The notes: generated from the sequence alone by a model not told the origin. DNA of 43,887 bases from Pseudomonadota bacterium (GCA_023423065.1 JAFAGC010000113.1:1-43887), one strand, 5' to 3'; numbered from the stretch's first letter, positions 32,771-42,383 are shown. Translations and numbers: made by a program.

Positions 32771-35700
32771 TTAGTTGAGGACTTCGCGCCAGCTCATGCG
32801 CGACGCGTCGACGTTGGTGCCCTGCGTGCGGATGGTTCTCGTGCTGCCGTCGTCGAGACCGACCTGCAGGACGTTCTCGACGAAGATCGGGTTGTTGGCG
32901 CCGCTGTCGAAGCCGACACCGGAGAGCAGGTCGCCATCGGCCGTATCCGCATCGTTGAACAGGCCGTCGTGGTTCGTATCGAAGAACGTCTGCGGCAGGC
33001 GTGCGCCCGTGAACGGCGAGATGGCCATGACATAGCCGCGGCCGGTGGGCTGGCAGACGTCGACCAGCGTCGGGATACGCGAGGTGCCGATGAGTGCGCC
33101 GCCCTGGAAGCGATTCGGAACGACCATGCGTTCGCCGCTCGTCGGCAGATCGATCAACCAGCCTTCCATGTCCGCCAGTTCCTCGGCCGAACCCTCCGAC
33201 AACGTGCGGGTTGCCGAGAAGTCGCCGAGCGCGCCCGATTCGGTGAACGTGCGAGCGACCAGGTTGCCGCGCGCGGGTGCGGTGCCGCCGTCGTCCTTGA
33301 TGCCGTACCACGTCTGGCGCTGAGTCGTGGTGAGGTCCGCGGAATTCAGGTACTGACCGGTGCCGAAGAAGACCCAGATGGTGCCCGTGGCCGGATCCCT
33401 GGCGACGTTGGGCGCGGCCGTGATGGGCTGCCCGACGTTCCCCGGATCGACCGCGGTGAAAATGCTCGTGGCGGTGGCCGTGCCCGACAGTCCGGTGAAC
33501 TTCCACATGTTTCCGCGCAGGTCGCCCGCATAAGCGGTGTCCGCGAAACCGTCGGCGTCCGTGTCGCGCGCGAGCACGGCGCTCAGGCCGTTCGAACCGG
33601 TCGCGGCCGTATTGGTCACGGTGACGGCGCCGTTCGTGAGCCTGATCGTGACGAGGGTCGCGGCGCCCGTGGAACTGTCGAGGCCGTTGCCGAGGATGAC
33701 GCGCCAGTCGCCATCGGCGACCTGGGCGATGACCGGACGGCCGATGTTCTTGCCGAGAGTCGAAATTTCCGCCACGCCCTTTTCCCACAGGAAGGTCGGA
33801 GCCAACGGATTGGTGACGTCCAGCGCGAAGATGCCCGGGCCGCCGCGTCCCATTGTCCCGACGAGCACGGTGCGCCATGCGGTTCCATTCCAGATGTCGG
33901 CGATGGCCATGTCACCGTCGACGAAGTACTTGTGTTCGTACTCCGGATTGGCGAACGAGGCGATGCCACTCTGGATCGAGGCATTCGGCACGAAGGCATA
34001 CACTTCCTTGCCCGTCGAGGCATTGAAGGAGTGCAGCATTCCGTCGTTGCCGCCCACGTAGAGGACACCGAGACGCGCAGCCTGCGCGGCCGCGAAGGCA
34101 GCGTAGCTCGAGGCGCCGGTGAACCCGGCCGTGGCGTACAGATTCGGGTTCGGAGCGCCGACGAATACCGGCGTCGAATTCACGACGTCGCCCAGGATCG
34201 GGCTCCAGCCGGTTGCGGGCGCGAGACGAGTGCGCAGCGCGCCATTGGTCTGCGATTCCTCACGCGCGTTGCTGCCACGCAGGTAGTCGACGATGTTTGC
34301 CGCCGTCACCGCGCGAGCGCCGGAGGTCGGCATGCCCGTGAAGGTGAGCAAGCTTGTCTGGCTCGAAACAAGGTTCGTGGCGCGGAACTGCCGGTAACCG
34401 TTTCCGAGCGCATTGACGTAGATATTCCGCGACGCCCAGTTGGCGCGAGTCAGCGCGATTCCCGGCGGAATGGGGCCGCTGGTCGGATCCGCGACGGGCG
34501 CGCCCGCGGACCACACCGGCTGGGCCGACAGGGAGCCGTCCGTCGGATTCACCGCGTAGGAATTGATCTGGCCGTAGAACATGTTGCGGAACTGGGCCTG
34601 GAAGGTGCGCGTTTCGGTATCGAGACGCGTCGAGTTCGCGGCCAGCGAGGCGCCTGAACCGATACCCGCCGAGCTGATCGTCGCGAACGCGCGCGTCAAG
34701 CTGTCGACCATCTTCTCGGCGTCGCTCGCGACGTAGAAGTTGTCGGGACGCACCATCGTGCCGGTCGTCGCTGAGATCGGACCCGTGGCCAGCGTTTCGC
34801 CGTTCGTGTACCACCACTCCGTCTGGAGCGCCGTGGTGTTGCTGACCGAATCGTAATCCGCGGGGACCGTGAAGCCGCCGTACTTTGCGGCGAGCCAGTA
34901 CTGGTTGCGGTTGCGCGGTTCCAGCACCTGGGCTTCGCGCACGTCCACCCAGTGCGTGGACACGGTCTGTTTGTTAGGCATCTCCTCTTCCGGGCGCAGG
35001 TCCTGGGTGTGCGCCCAGTACGCGAGGCCGGCGATGAACGCCGAGTTGTTGCGGCCCGTGAACTGGGTGTTGATGGTGATGCCTTCGAGGGTCGCGATCT
35101 TCTGAGTCCATTCGTGCACGTCCACGGAGTCGCCCGAGACCTCGCTCGGCATGGTGGGCTCTTCGCTCGTGCTCGTGGTGCCCATCAGGTTCTTGTCGCG
35201 GTGGGTGTTCGCGTCACCGATACCGAGGATCGCGGAGTTCTGGCACCAGTATTGATACGGGTCATCCCAGTCGGTGATCACCGGGAAGCCGTCGGCGAGT
35301 TCGTACTTGTTCGTATCAGTGCCGGTGAGATTCGTGTACGCCGGGACGTTTCCCTGGTTGCGCAGGTAACGAAGCGCCGTGTAGTAGAGCTCACTGACCG
35401 GGTCGATGCTCTTGTGCGCCTTGGTCGTCATCTGGCCGAACTTGTTGATGTAGTTGATGACGCCGCTGTTGACGATGCCGGGAACCGCTGTCGCGGCCGC
35501 ATCGTCCGAATCCGGGTTCTGCACCAATACGCCGGTCGACGGATCCCATTCCCGGTTCGGGTTCGACTCGGAGATGCCTGTCTCCGGATCCGGAAGCATC
35601 GGCCCCACGAACTTCTGGCGCGCGCGCAGCACGCCGCCGTCGCGCCCGACCTCGTGATCGTTGAGGTAGCCGAATGCGCTGTAGCGGATGCGGTGCGCGT

Positions 35701-36514
35701 ACTTCTGGATGAGTCCCTCGGGCTTGGCGTATCCGGACGAATAGACGACGCAGTTGTCCTCGAGCATGCCGTTGACGCACACCTTCACGCGTACGCTGAC
35801 CTCGTACACGGTGCCGCTGTTGGTGCCATTGAGCGTCACGCTGTTCGGGTCGTACTCGACCACCGTGCCGCCCAGGCTGCCCGAATACGTAAAGCGCATC
35901 TTGTTTCCGTACGTGCGCAGCCGCGTATTGATTGAATTCCAGTCCGCCGGCGTGGCGCCTCTCACGCGGGTGAGGTTGTCGCCGCTCGAAGGAACGCGGC
36001 GATCCGGGTAGATGCTCGCGCCCGTGTTGGAGTCGGAGCGCGCCTTCTCCAGGATGGTTTCGTCAGTCGTGTCCTTGACACGGTAGCCGCCCGTGAGCGC
36101 CTTGCGGAACGGATCGATGGTCTGTGTGGCCGCCCAGTTGAGGAAATTGCCGCTCCACTGCTTGAGGGTGTAGCTGCAGGCGCGGCTCGTCGCGTTGCCG
36201 ACGGGATAGAAATACCGCTCGGATTCGGTGGTGCTGTAGTTGTAGTTGTAGCACTTGTTGGAGTCAAAATAGCCGACGTACTCGGTGGACGTCGAATAGC
36301 TCGTTTCGATGTTCGCCATGCTGTCGATGGTCGGCCACTCGACCGACGGCACCAGCAGCAGGTTTCCGGGGACGTTGCCGCCCGCGGAAAGCGGCGATTG
36401 CCCGACGATCTGTGCCGCGGCGGTACCCGCGAAACCCGCGAGCAGCAGCGCGAACAAGGGTCGCCACTTCCGGAAGGAGTTGCGCGTCGAAGTGATGCGT
36501 GAATAGGCGGACAT
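32771..36514 (-). CDS. pilY1: type IV pilus tip adhesin/assembly factor PilY1
   Basis: 1247 residues with a signal peptide ending GTAAAQ. The N-terminal part has the PSVEWPTIDS and YVGYFDSNKCY form; I see no MIDAS (DxSxS), so the von Willebrand-like metal site may be absent. The C-terminal third is the PilY1 beta-propeller (GVLYVGGNDGMLHSF, FALDVTNPLAPTFLWEKG). It has a calcium loop D984-T-D986-A-D988-G-F-A-D992, matching the site needed for pilus retraction control in Pseudomonas. A second EF-hand-like loop starts at D1179 (DTNHDGLFNDAD). PilY1 caps the pilus with minor pilins, which are encoded in the same operon. Confidence 0.95.
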   Translation of the reverse strand: MSAYSRITSTRNSFRKWRPLFALLLAGFAGTAAAQIVGQSPLSAGGNVPGNLLLVPSVEWPTIDSMANIETSYSTSTEYVGYFDSNKCYNYNYSTTESERYFYPVGNATSRACSYTLKQWSGNFLNWAATQTIDPFRKALTGGYRVKDTTDETILEKARSDSNTGASIYPDRRVPSSGDNLTRVRGATPADWNSINTRLRTYGNKMRFTYSGSLGGTVVEYDPNSVTLNGTNSGTVYEVSVRVKVCVNGMLEDNCVVYSSGYAKPEGLIQKYAHRIRYSAFGYLNDHEVGRDGGVLRARQKFVGPMLPDPETGISESNPNREWDPSTGVLVQNPDSDDAAATAVPGIVNSGVINYINKFGQMTTKAHKSIDPVSELYYTALRYLRNQGNVPAYTNLTGTDTNKYELADGFPVITDWDDPYQYWCQNSAILGIGDANTHRDKNLMGTTSTSEEPTMPSEVSGDSVDVHEWTQKIATLEGITINTQFTGRNNSAFIAGLAYWAHTQDLRPEEEMPNKQTVSTHWVDVREAQVLEPRNRNQYWLAAKYGGFTVPADYDSVSNTTALQTEWWYTNGETLATGPISATTGTMVRPDNFYVASDAEKMVDSLTRAFATISSAGIGSGASLAANSTRLDTETRTFQAQFRNMFYGQINSYAVNPTDGSLSAQPVWSAGAPVADPTSGPIPPGIALTRANWASRNIYVNALGNGYRQFRATNLVSSQTSLLTFTGMPTSGARAVTAANIVDYLRGSNAREESQTNGALRTRLAPATGWSPILGDVVNSTPVFVGAPNPNLYATAGFTGASSYAAFAAAQAARLGVLYVGGNDGMLHSFNASTGKEVYAFVPNASIQSGIASFANPEYEHKYFVDGDMAIADIWNGTAWRTVLVGTMGRGGPGIFALDVTNPLAPTFLWEKGVAEISTLGKNIGRPVIAQVADGDWRVILGNGLDSSTGAATLVTIRLTNGAVTVTNTAATGSNGLSAVLARDTDADGFADTAYAGDLRGNMWKFTGLSGTATATSIFTAVDPGNVGQPITAAPNVARDPATGTIWVFFGTGQYLNSADLTTTQRQTWYGIKDDGGTAPARGNLVARTFTESGALGDFSATRTLSEGSAEELADMEGWLIDLPTSGERMVVPNRFQGGALIGTSRIPTLVDVCQPTGRGYVMAISPFTGARLPQTFFDTNHDGLFNDADTADGDLLSGVGFDSGANNPIFVENVLQVGLDDGSTRTIRTQGTNVDASRMSWREVLN

Positions 36515-36543
36515 AGTTAGGTCCTCTGAGAATCTCGGTTGCG

Positions 36544-37125
36544 TCAGTACGGCCGTTTGACCGTGGTCTGGAGCACGACGACGGAACGGCCGTCGAGAGT
36601 TGCGGGATCGGCGCTGCGCGCCGTGACGCGATAGAAGGCGACGTTGTCGGGCGCCGCGCCGCTGCCGTAGTTGGCGGCGTCGGCGTTTTCACGCGTACCG
36701 AGATTGTTCTCGGCCGAACCCGTGCCCATGAACTGGATCGTGTACTGCGGGACGCCGGGCGAGTTGTCGTTGACGTCGTAAGTGGCGCCGACGTCCTGCC
36801 AGGTCGCGTCAGTGCCCGTGAAGGCATTGGAGGGGACGTTCGGGCAGGCCGCGGTGGAACAGTCGGTTCCGCCGAGATCCGCAATTCGCCAATTCGCCGT
36901 GATCGCGACTTCGGCGGCGCGCAGCGCCGCCTCGCTGCGCTGGAATGCCAGCGAGCGGTCGTAACTGTTGGCGCTCATGCGTTCCTGCAGCACGGTGCCG
37001 CGGCTCGCCGCGAGGCCGATGAGCGTCACCACCAGGAGAAGAATCAGCGCCACGGCCAGCGCGACGCCACGCTGGTGGCGCGACCGGGCGCGCGAGAATG
37101 AAGGATTCCGTTTCGCTGCGTTCAT
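36544..37125 (-). CDS. pilX: minor pilin assembly protein PilX
   Basis: 193 residues. The short basic leader ends RHQRG, followed by the hydrophobic helix VALAVALILLLVVTLIGLAA without the E5 of major pilins, as usual for PilX. Then comes RGTVLQERMSANSYDRSLAF, the conserved PilX_N text. It is a tip-complex minor pilin that primes pilus assembly with PilV, PilW, FimT and PilY1. ATG overlaps the pilW stop by 4 bp; pilY1 follows after 29 bp. Confidence 0.92.
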   Translation of the reverse strand: MNAAKRNPSFSRARSRHQRGVALAVALILLLVVTLIGLAASRGTVLQERMSANSYDRSLAFQRSEAALRAAEVAITANWRIADLGGTDCSTAACPNVPSNAFTGTDATWQDVGATYDVNDNSPGVPQYTIQFMGTGSAENNLGTRENADAANYGSGAAPDNVAFYRVTARSADPATLDGRSVVVLQTTVKRPY

Positions 37126-38123
37126 GGCACGCGATTCCTCAAGGCGATCAGATAAGTGAAGGTGCGTTCGAGCCGACCGGAATTCTCGCTGCGGTCGCTG
37201 CTGACGGCGGTATTCGCGGAGTTGAACGTCAGCTCGATGAAAACCGAATTCACGGCGGCCCAGTCGTCGATGGTGGTCAGCGAATCCGGCTCGACGATGT
37301 CGTCGCTGTCATTGGTGCCGAAACGTAGCTGCATGTCGGTGACGCCCGCGACCACTTCTTCGGTCAGGACGACTCCGCCCGCAGTCAGGCGGCTCCGGAA
37401 CAGCGACCGACCGCCGTCCGCGGCGCGGCCGTTGTTGCCGATGAACCAGGTGACAGCCGACAGGCGTCCGACGACTGCGTTGCGCTGGAACGTGTGCGGG
37501 TTACCGGCGCCACCGTCACAGTTGGTGGGGAAACCGAGACCCGCGGTGCAATTGCCGGTCAGCCCGTAGTTGATCGTGGTCGTGGCGCCGTCATAGGTGC
37601 CTGCGCGGAAGATCGTGGCGTGGTCGAAGTCGCATACGATCAACTGGTCGTTCGACGAGAGAGAAGTCGCGGTGGCGTTGTTGATCAGCATCTGCCGCGT
37701 CGCGACGCTGTGGATTTCCAACGGGAAGCCACCGCCCTCCATTCCATGCAGGTGCAGCGTGTCGGTTCCGTCGACGCGCGTGTTGGCGGCGGTGCCGATC
37801 GCGACGGCCGGATCGGTTTCGCTTCCGTCGTAGGCGCGCACGGCGTACCAGGTCTTCCACCACTGAGTGCCCGTGGCGAGCGCATTGGCGATGCGCTGTC
37901 CGTTGTCGCATCCGGTGCTGCCGCTCTGGCGGATGTCGCGCGCCAGGAGTTCATGCGCGGTACGCGCGCTTTCCTGGATCTGGGACAGGCCTTCGTTGGT
38001 GCCGTAGCTGCGCTTGTTGGCGAGCATCACGCTGATCACGCCGGCAATGATGACCAACCCGAGCACGAGGGCCACCATCAGCTCGACCATCGAAAAGCCG
38101 GATTGGCGATGCGCGCGAATCAT
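37122..38123 (-). CDS. pilW: minor pilin PilW
   Basis: 333 residues from ATG 38123. Prepilin leader and helix: HRQSG-FSMVELMVALVLGLVI with E5 present. The following NKRSYGTNEGLSQIQESART and ELLARDIRQSGSTGCD are typical of PilW. It has a large globular domain with several cysteines. It overlaps both pilV and pilX by 4 bp, indicating coupled translation. Confidence 0.92.
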   Translation of the reverse strand: MIRAHRQSGFSMVELMVALVLGLVIIAGVISVMLANKRSYGTNEGLSQIQESARTAHELLARDIRQSGSTGCDNGQRIANALATGTQWWKTWYAVRAYDGSETDPAVAIGTAANTRVDGTDTLHLHGMEGGGFPLEIHSVATRQMLINNATATSLSSNDQLIVCDFDHATIFRAGTYDGATTTINYGLTGNCTAGLGFPTNCDGGAGNPHTFQRNAVVGRLSAVTWFIGNNGRAADGGRSLFRSRLTAGGVVLTEEVVAGVTDMQLRFGTNDSDDIVEPDSLTTIDDWAAVNSVFIELTFNSANTAVSSDRSENSGRLERTFTYLIALRNRVP

Positions 38124-38587
38124 AGCTGCACCCACGTCGTGATCTGCTGTTCTTCCTCGCCTTCCGCGCCGCGCGAGTCGTTCCACTGAATCACGATCTC
38201 GCACAGGGAGCCGTTGCAGTCGACGGATCCCGTCGCGTCTTCGCCCAGCGCGTTTTCGAGGTTCGCGCGCCATGCGGCGAGCACGGTTTCGCGGAAGGTG
38301 CTTCCCTCGGGAGCGGCGTCATCCAGCGCGATGTCGAACAGTCCGTTGATCGCGTTGGTGCGGTCGGCGCGCATGGCGTCCGCGATCGCGTGTGTCTCCG
38401 CGACGGCCATGCTGCGTTCGAGCGCGCTTTCGTTGTTGCGCATCGTGCGCACCTGCAGGGCGGCCATGCCGAGCAGGCCGATCGACAGGATCAGCAGCGC
38501 GATCAGGACTTCGATGATTCCGACACCGCGTTGCGCGCGGATCGTCGGGCGTCGGCGGGTATTCTCGCGTCGGGAAATCATCAGCAT
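38120..38587 (-). CDS. pilV: minor pilin PilV
   Basis: 155 residues. Leader and helix RAQRG-VGIIEVLIALLILSIGLLGMAALQ with E5, then RNNESALERSMAVAETHAIADAMRA as in PilV. A second ATG two codons in (38581) is possible. It overlaps fimT by 7 bp and pilW by 4 bp in a tight minor pilin cluster. Confidence 0.91.
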   Translation of the reverse strand: MLMISRRENTRRRPTIRAQRGVGIIEVLIALLILSIGLLGMAALQVRTMRNNESALERSMAVAETHAIADAMRADRTNAINGLFDIALDDAAPEGSTFRETVLAAWRANLENALGEDATGSVDCNGSLCEIVIQWNDSRGAEGEEEQQITTWVQL

Positions 38588-39135
38588 GCCCCCGTCGCTT
38601 TCGCGGTCGAAAGTCGGCTGCCGAGGCCCGGTGTCACGTCGCGAATATTGTCGTTGCCGACCTTGGACGAGCAGATGCGAATCCGCTGGGCGTTGAGCAG
38701 CGTGGTCGTCGTCCCGTTGCGCGCCAGGCCATCCGACGAAAAGGTCATCCGGTCGCCCGTCAGCGTCGACGTCACGCGCAGCGAGTTGCTGTAGGTCGGA
38801 ATTTCTCCGCGCCGGACCACCTCACCCGCGGCATTGCGGACGATCCAGAAACGCCAGTTCGCGGCCGAACCGGAGCAGGTCGTGGCGTTCACCGCGCCGG
38901 CCCGGCAGAAGGTCATCGTGGAATTGCGGGTAATGGCCTCGGAGCGCGCCAGCTGCATCGCCATGACCAGGTCATTGGTGTGAGTGACCAGGCGATTCCG
39001 ATTGATCATCTTGCTGAACGACGGGATCGCGATCCCGATGACGATCGTGGCGACGATGATCGTCATCATCAATTCGACCAGCGTGAAGCCATGTTGGCGG
39101 GCGCGGCGCGCCGACCTGTTCTGATGTGATGTCAT
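38581..39135 (-). CDS. fimT: GspH/FimT-family pseudopilin
   Basis: 184 residues from ATG 39135. Leader and helix RQHG-FTLVELMMTIIVATIVIGIAIP with E5, then NDLVMAMQLARSEAITRNSTMTFC, diagnostic of FimT/GspH, and a beta-rich C-terminus (MTFSSDGLARN, QRIRICSSKVG). First gene of the leftward pilus operon. FimT has been linked to DNA uptake in some relatives, which matters here because a nuclease ends the operon. Confidence 0.9.
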   Translation of the reverse strand: MTSHQNRSARRARQHGFTLVELMMTIIVATIVIGIAIPSFSKMINRNRLVTHTNDLVMAMQLARSEAITRNSTMTFCRAGAVNATTCSGSAANWRFWIVRNAAGEVVRRGEIPTYSNSLRVTSTLTGDRMTFSSDGLARNGTTTTLLNAQRIRICSSKVGNDNIRDVTPGLGSRLSTAKATGAC

Positions 39136-39494
39136 CGGAGTGTCCCGATCTCCCAAAAACACCGGCGTAGCTTCGGGGAAGCGCACGGGGCGCGCAGCCG
39201 GATTCCGACGGGCGGCCGCAAAGCCGGGATCGGCGGTGGCGATGCGGCAAAACGGCGCGAATATGTGAACCCGACCGCCTGGCGGGAAATGTGACGCAGG
39301 TCCGGACGGCGCACCGGAGCGACTTCTTCGTGGAGCGCCACGGCGCAGATCAGCGGCGGAGCACCGGGTGTGTAGTTAGCCGACGCGATCGGAGGTCCGG
39401 CCGGAATCCCGGAGCGCCTGACCCGCAAGAATGCGGCGGACGTCGAGGAATCGAAGACGAATCGCGCCGTCGCCCGGCAAATCCCGTCAGCGTC
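39136..39494. other. long divergent intergenic region between fimT and lemA
   Basis: About 430 bp in all lie between the two starts. No gene, tRNA or clear terminator is seen. A GTAGTTAG octamer occurs at 39372-39379. The pilus operon promoter must be in the left part, but I find no convincing sigma70 or sigma54 boxes. Confidence 0.5.
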
Positions 39495-39495
39495 C

Positions 39496-39524
39496 TTGCA
39501 ATTGCGCTGCGCTGCATCGATATT
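39496..39524 (+). promoter_or_regulatory. probable lemA promoter
   Basis: TTGCAA (39496-39501), 17-bp spacer, GATATT (39519-39524). The start codon lies 41 bp downstream. A good sigma70-type match for a G+C-rich genome. Confidence 0.6.
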
Positions 39525-39564
39525 TCACGCGCGCCTTGCGGCGCTTTATTCACGGAGCCAGCAC

Positions 39565-40149
39565 ATGGGTTGGGTAATTCTCGGCATCGTCGTCGTCCTG
39601 ATCTGGTTCGTCATCTCGGTCTACAACCGGCTGGTCGGCGCGCGCAACGGATACAAGAACGCATTCGCCCAGATCGACGTGCAGCTGACCCGTCGCTACG
39701 ACCTCATCCCGAATCTCGTCGAGACCGCGAAGGGCTACATGAAGCACGAGCGCGAGACGCTCGAGGCCGTGATCAAGGCGCGTAATGCCGCCATGTCGGG
39801 CCTCAAGACGGCCGCCGCGAACCCGGGCGATGCCGCCGCGATGACGCAGCTCGCCGGCGCCGAAGGCGCGCTCGGCGCGACGCTCGGTCGGCTGTTCGCC
39901 CTGGCCGAGGCATACCCCGACCTCAAGGCCAACCAGAACATGATGCAGTTGTCCGAAGAGCTCACGTCGACGGAGAACAAGGTCGCGTTCGCGCGCCAGG
40001 CGTACAACGACGCGGTGATGAGCTACAACAACCAGGTGGAGATGTTCCCGGGCAGCATCATCGCGGGCATGTTCAATTTCGCGCTCGCGCAGTTGCTCGA
40101 GATCGCGAAGCCCGAGGCGCGCGAGGCGCCGAAGGTTTCGTTCACCTAG
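39565..40149 (+). CDS. lemA: LemA-family membrane protein
   Basis: 194 residues from ATG 39565 with GGAG 8 nt upstream. One N-terminal membrane helix (WVILGIVVVLIWFVISVYN) is followed by a long four-helix coiled domain with the LemA text YDLIPNLVETAKGYMKHE and NKVAFARQAYNDAVMSYN. The function is not settled. It usually neighbours htpX or TPM-domain genes, but here it stands alone, facing metX across 25 bp. Confidence 0.93.
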   Translation: MGWVILGIVVVLIWFVISVYNRLVGARNGYKNAFAQIDVQLTRRYDLIPNLVETAKGYMKHERETLEAVIKARNAAMSGLKTAAANPGDAAAMTQLAGAEGALGATLGRLFALAEAYPDLKANQNMMQLSEELTSTENKVAFARQAYNDAVMSYNNQVEMFPGSIIAGMFNFALAQLLEIAKPEAREAPKVSFT

Positions 40150-40174
40150 ACGTGCAGGCGATATCGTTGACTAG

Positions 40175-41359
40175 TTAGTCGGCCAGGAACCGGCCGATGG
40201 CCGCGGCGAACGGCTCGATGTCGACCAAGAATGCGTCGTGGCCTTCGAGCGAGGCCAGCGGCACGAATTCGGTCGCGGTGCCCGCCGCTTCGAACGCCTC
40301 CGCGAGCGCGCTCTGTTCGTTGATCGTGAACAGGATGTCCGATTCCACGCCGATGACCAGTGCGCGTTCCGCCGCGGCGCGCTTGAGCGCCGTGGCGGGT
40401 GAGCCGCCATGCGCGGACAGGTCGAAGCGATCGATGGCGCGCGACAGGTAGAGGTAGCAGTTCGGATCGAACACGGTGACGAACTTGTCGGCCTGCGCGT
40501 TGAGATAGTCCTGGATGGCGAATTCGGCCGGAAAGTGCGCACGGCCCGGTGACAGCGCCTGGTAGTAGCGATCGGAAGCCGGCCTGCGGCCGAAGCGATG
40601 CTTCCATTCCGCGGCCGAACGATAGGTGAGGGTGCCGAGCTTGCGTGCGATGCGCATGCCCGTGATCGGGCGAACGTCACCCGAATACTGGCCGTCCTGC
40701 CAATCCGGATCCGTGAGGATGGCGTCGCGTTGCGTCGAGCGCAGCGCGATCGCAAAGGGTAGTGCGGCGGGGCTGCCCGAGATGCTGATCACCCGGCGCG
40801 CCACCCCGCCGAATTGCGCCGCGAACGCCAGCACCGCCATGCCGCCCAGCGATGCCCCGACGACCGCCGACAATCTCTCGATGCCCAGCGAGCGGATCGT
40901 TTCGTATCCGCCGCGCGCGATGTCCTCGACCGACAGGTCCGGAAACTCGAGGCGATACGCGAGGCCGGTCGCCGGATCGATCGACGCCGGTCCCGACGAG
41001 CCGAAGCAGCTCCCGAGCGAATTCACGCAGACGACGAAATAACGATGGGTATCGATGGCCTTGCCGGGACCGACCATCTTTTCCCACCAGCCCGGCGCGG
41101 GATCCGCTGCCGACGAGGCCGCGTGCGCCGAGGGTGAAAGACCCGTGAACAGCAGGATCGCATTGTCCCGGGCCGCGTTGAGCTGGCCCCAGGTTTCATA
41201 GGCGACCTGGCCGCCACGCAGTTCGCCTCCGCGCCAGAACGGAAACGGATCCGGCAGGCGTGCGAACTTCGTGGCGGGACCGATGCTCACGTCAGCGAGC
41301 CCGGGTGCGGCAGCCGCGCGCAATCCATACACGAATTGTGGGCGCGGCGATCCGCTCAC
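40175..41359 (-). CDS. metX: MetX-like homoserine/serine O-acyltransferase
   Basis: 394 residues from GTG 41359, overlapping the cysK stop as GTGA. An alpha/beta-hydrolase fold: LLFTGLSPSAHA, oxyanion and nucleophile GASLGGM (S170), VESDILFTINEQ (acid) and the C-terminal EGHDAFLVD histidine. Annotated members acylate homoserine for methionine synthesis. In Xanthomonadales a subset instead transfers succinyl to serine. Co-translation with cysK, with no methionine gene nearby, favours the serine role here. That assignment is inference. Confidence 0.9.
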   Translation of the reverse strand: MSGSPRPQFVYGLRAAAAPGLADVSIGPATKFARLPDPFPFWRGGELRGGQVAYETWGQLNAARDNAILLFTGLSPSAHAASSAADPAPGWWEKMVGPGKAIDTHRYFVVCVNSLGSCFGSSGPASIDPATGLAYRLEFPDLSVEDIARGGYETIRSLGIERLSAVVGASLGGMAVLAFAAQFGGVARRVISISGSPAALPFAIALRSTQRDAILTDPDWQDGQYSGDVRPITGMRIARKLGTLTYRSAAEWKHRFGRRPASDRYYQALSPGRAHFPAEFAIQDYLNAQADKFVTVFDPNCYLYLSRAIDRFDLSAHGGSPATALKRAAAERALVIGVESDILFTINEQSALAEAFEAAGTATEFVPLASLEGHDAFLVDIEPFAAAIGRFLAD

Positions 41360-42297
41360 GGCTCGGGATCGCCACCGTCGGCGATGCCTTCGAAGAGTGG
41401 GGTAGATAGGTAGCGCTCGCCCGTGTCGGGCAGCATCGCGAGCGTCACCGAGCCCGGGCCCGATTCGCGCGCGACCTTGAGCGCCGCGGCGAAAGTGCCG
41501 CCGCTCGAAATGCCGCAGAAGATGCCTTCGCTCTTCGCGAGCGCGCGCGAGGCTTCGATCGCCTCGGCGTCCGTGACTGGCACGATGCGGTCCGGCACGT
41601 TGCGATTGAGCACGGCGGGAACGAAGTCCGGCGTCCAGCCCTGGATCTTGTGCGGCGCGAACGGCTTGCCGCCGAGCAGCTGCGCGGCCTCAGGCTCGGT
41701 CGCGATCACCTTCACGTCGGGACGCGCGAGTTTGATGACTTCGCCAGCGCCGGTGAGCGTGCCGCCCGTGCCCCAGCCCGTGACGAAATTGTCGAGGCGC
41801 TTGCCGACGAAGTCCTGCAGGATTTCTGGACCGGTCGTGTTGCGGTGATAGGCCGGGTTGGCCTGGTTCTCGAACTGGCGCGCGAGGAACCAGCCGTGTT
41901 TCTCGGCGAGCTCCGCGGCCTTGCGCACCATGCCCTGTCCACGCTCCGCGGCGGGCGTGAGGATCACCTTCGCGCCGAGATAACGCATGATCTTGCGGCG
42001 TTCGATCGAGAAGGTTTCGACCATCACGGCGACGAACGGATAACCCTTGGCGGCGCAGACCATCGCGAGCGCGATGCCGGTATTGCCGGAGGTCGCCTCG
42101 ACCACGGTCTGGCCGGGCTTCAGCGCGCCACTCTTTTCTGCGTCCTCGATGATCGCGATCGCCAGGCGATCCTTGACCGAGGACAGCGGGTTGAAGAATT
42201 CGCACTTCACGTACATCGTCGTTCCCGCGGGCGCGAGGCGGTTGACACGAACGATGGGAGTGCGGCCGATGGTGCCTAGAATGTTGTCGTAGATCAT
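41356..42297 (-). CDS. cysK: cysteine synthase (O-acylserine sulfhydrylase)
   Basis: 313 residues, a fold-type II PLP enzyme. The PLP lysine is K42 (SSVKDRLA), the substrate loop is EATSGNTGIAL, the phosphate clamp is VTGWGTGGTLTG, and CGISSGGTFAA supplies the pyridine contact. It joins sulfide with an activated serine to give cysteine. The unusual partner is metX, coupled by overlap, which could supply O-succinylserine or O-acetylserine. Normal length. Confidence 0.95.
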   Translation of the reverse strand: MIYDNILGTIGRTPIVRVNRLAPAGTTMYVKCEFFNPLSSVKDRLAIAIIEDAEKSGALKPGQTVVEATSGNTGIALAMVCAAKGYPFVAVMVETFSIERRKIMRYLGAKVILTPAAERGQGMVRKAAELAEKHGWFLARQFENQANPAYHRNTTGPEILQDFVGKRLDNFVTGWGTGGTLTGAGEVIKLARPDVKVIATEPEAAQLLGGKPFAPHKIQGWTPDFVPAVLNRNVPDRIVPVTDAEAIEASRALAKSEGIFCGISSGGTFAAALKVARESGPGSVTLAMLPDTGERYLSTPLFEGIADGGDPEP

Positions 42298-42383
42298 GGT
42301 GCGGGGACTCTAGGCGTGTGACAAAAAGGAGACGAGCCCGGCCTTGGCATACCGATATAACGGTTGGTTATGCTCCTGCGCCA

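Noticed and set aside
40169..40180. GACTAGTTAGTC near-palindrome between lemA and metX as a terminator
   Set aside because: Arms of only 5 bp with a 2-nt loop and no U-tract; it mostly reflects the metX TAA stop.
42344..42374. TTGGCA ... TTATGC as the rluB promoter
   Set aside because: The spacing is uneven (16-19 bp depending on the -10 chosen) and the -10 poor; not strong enough to list.
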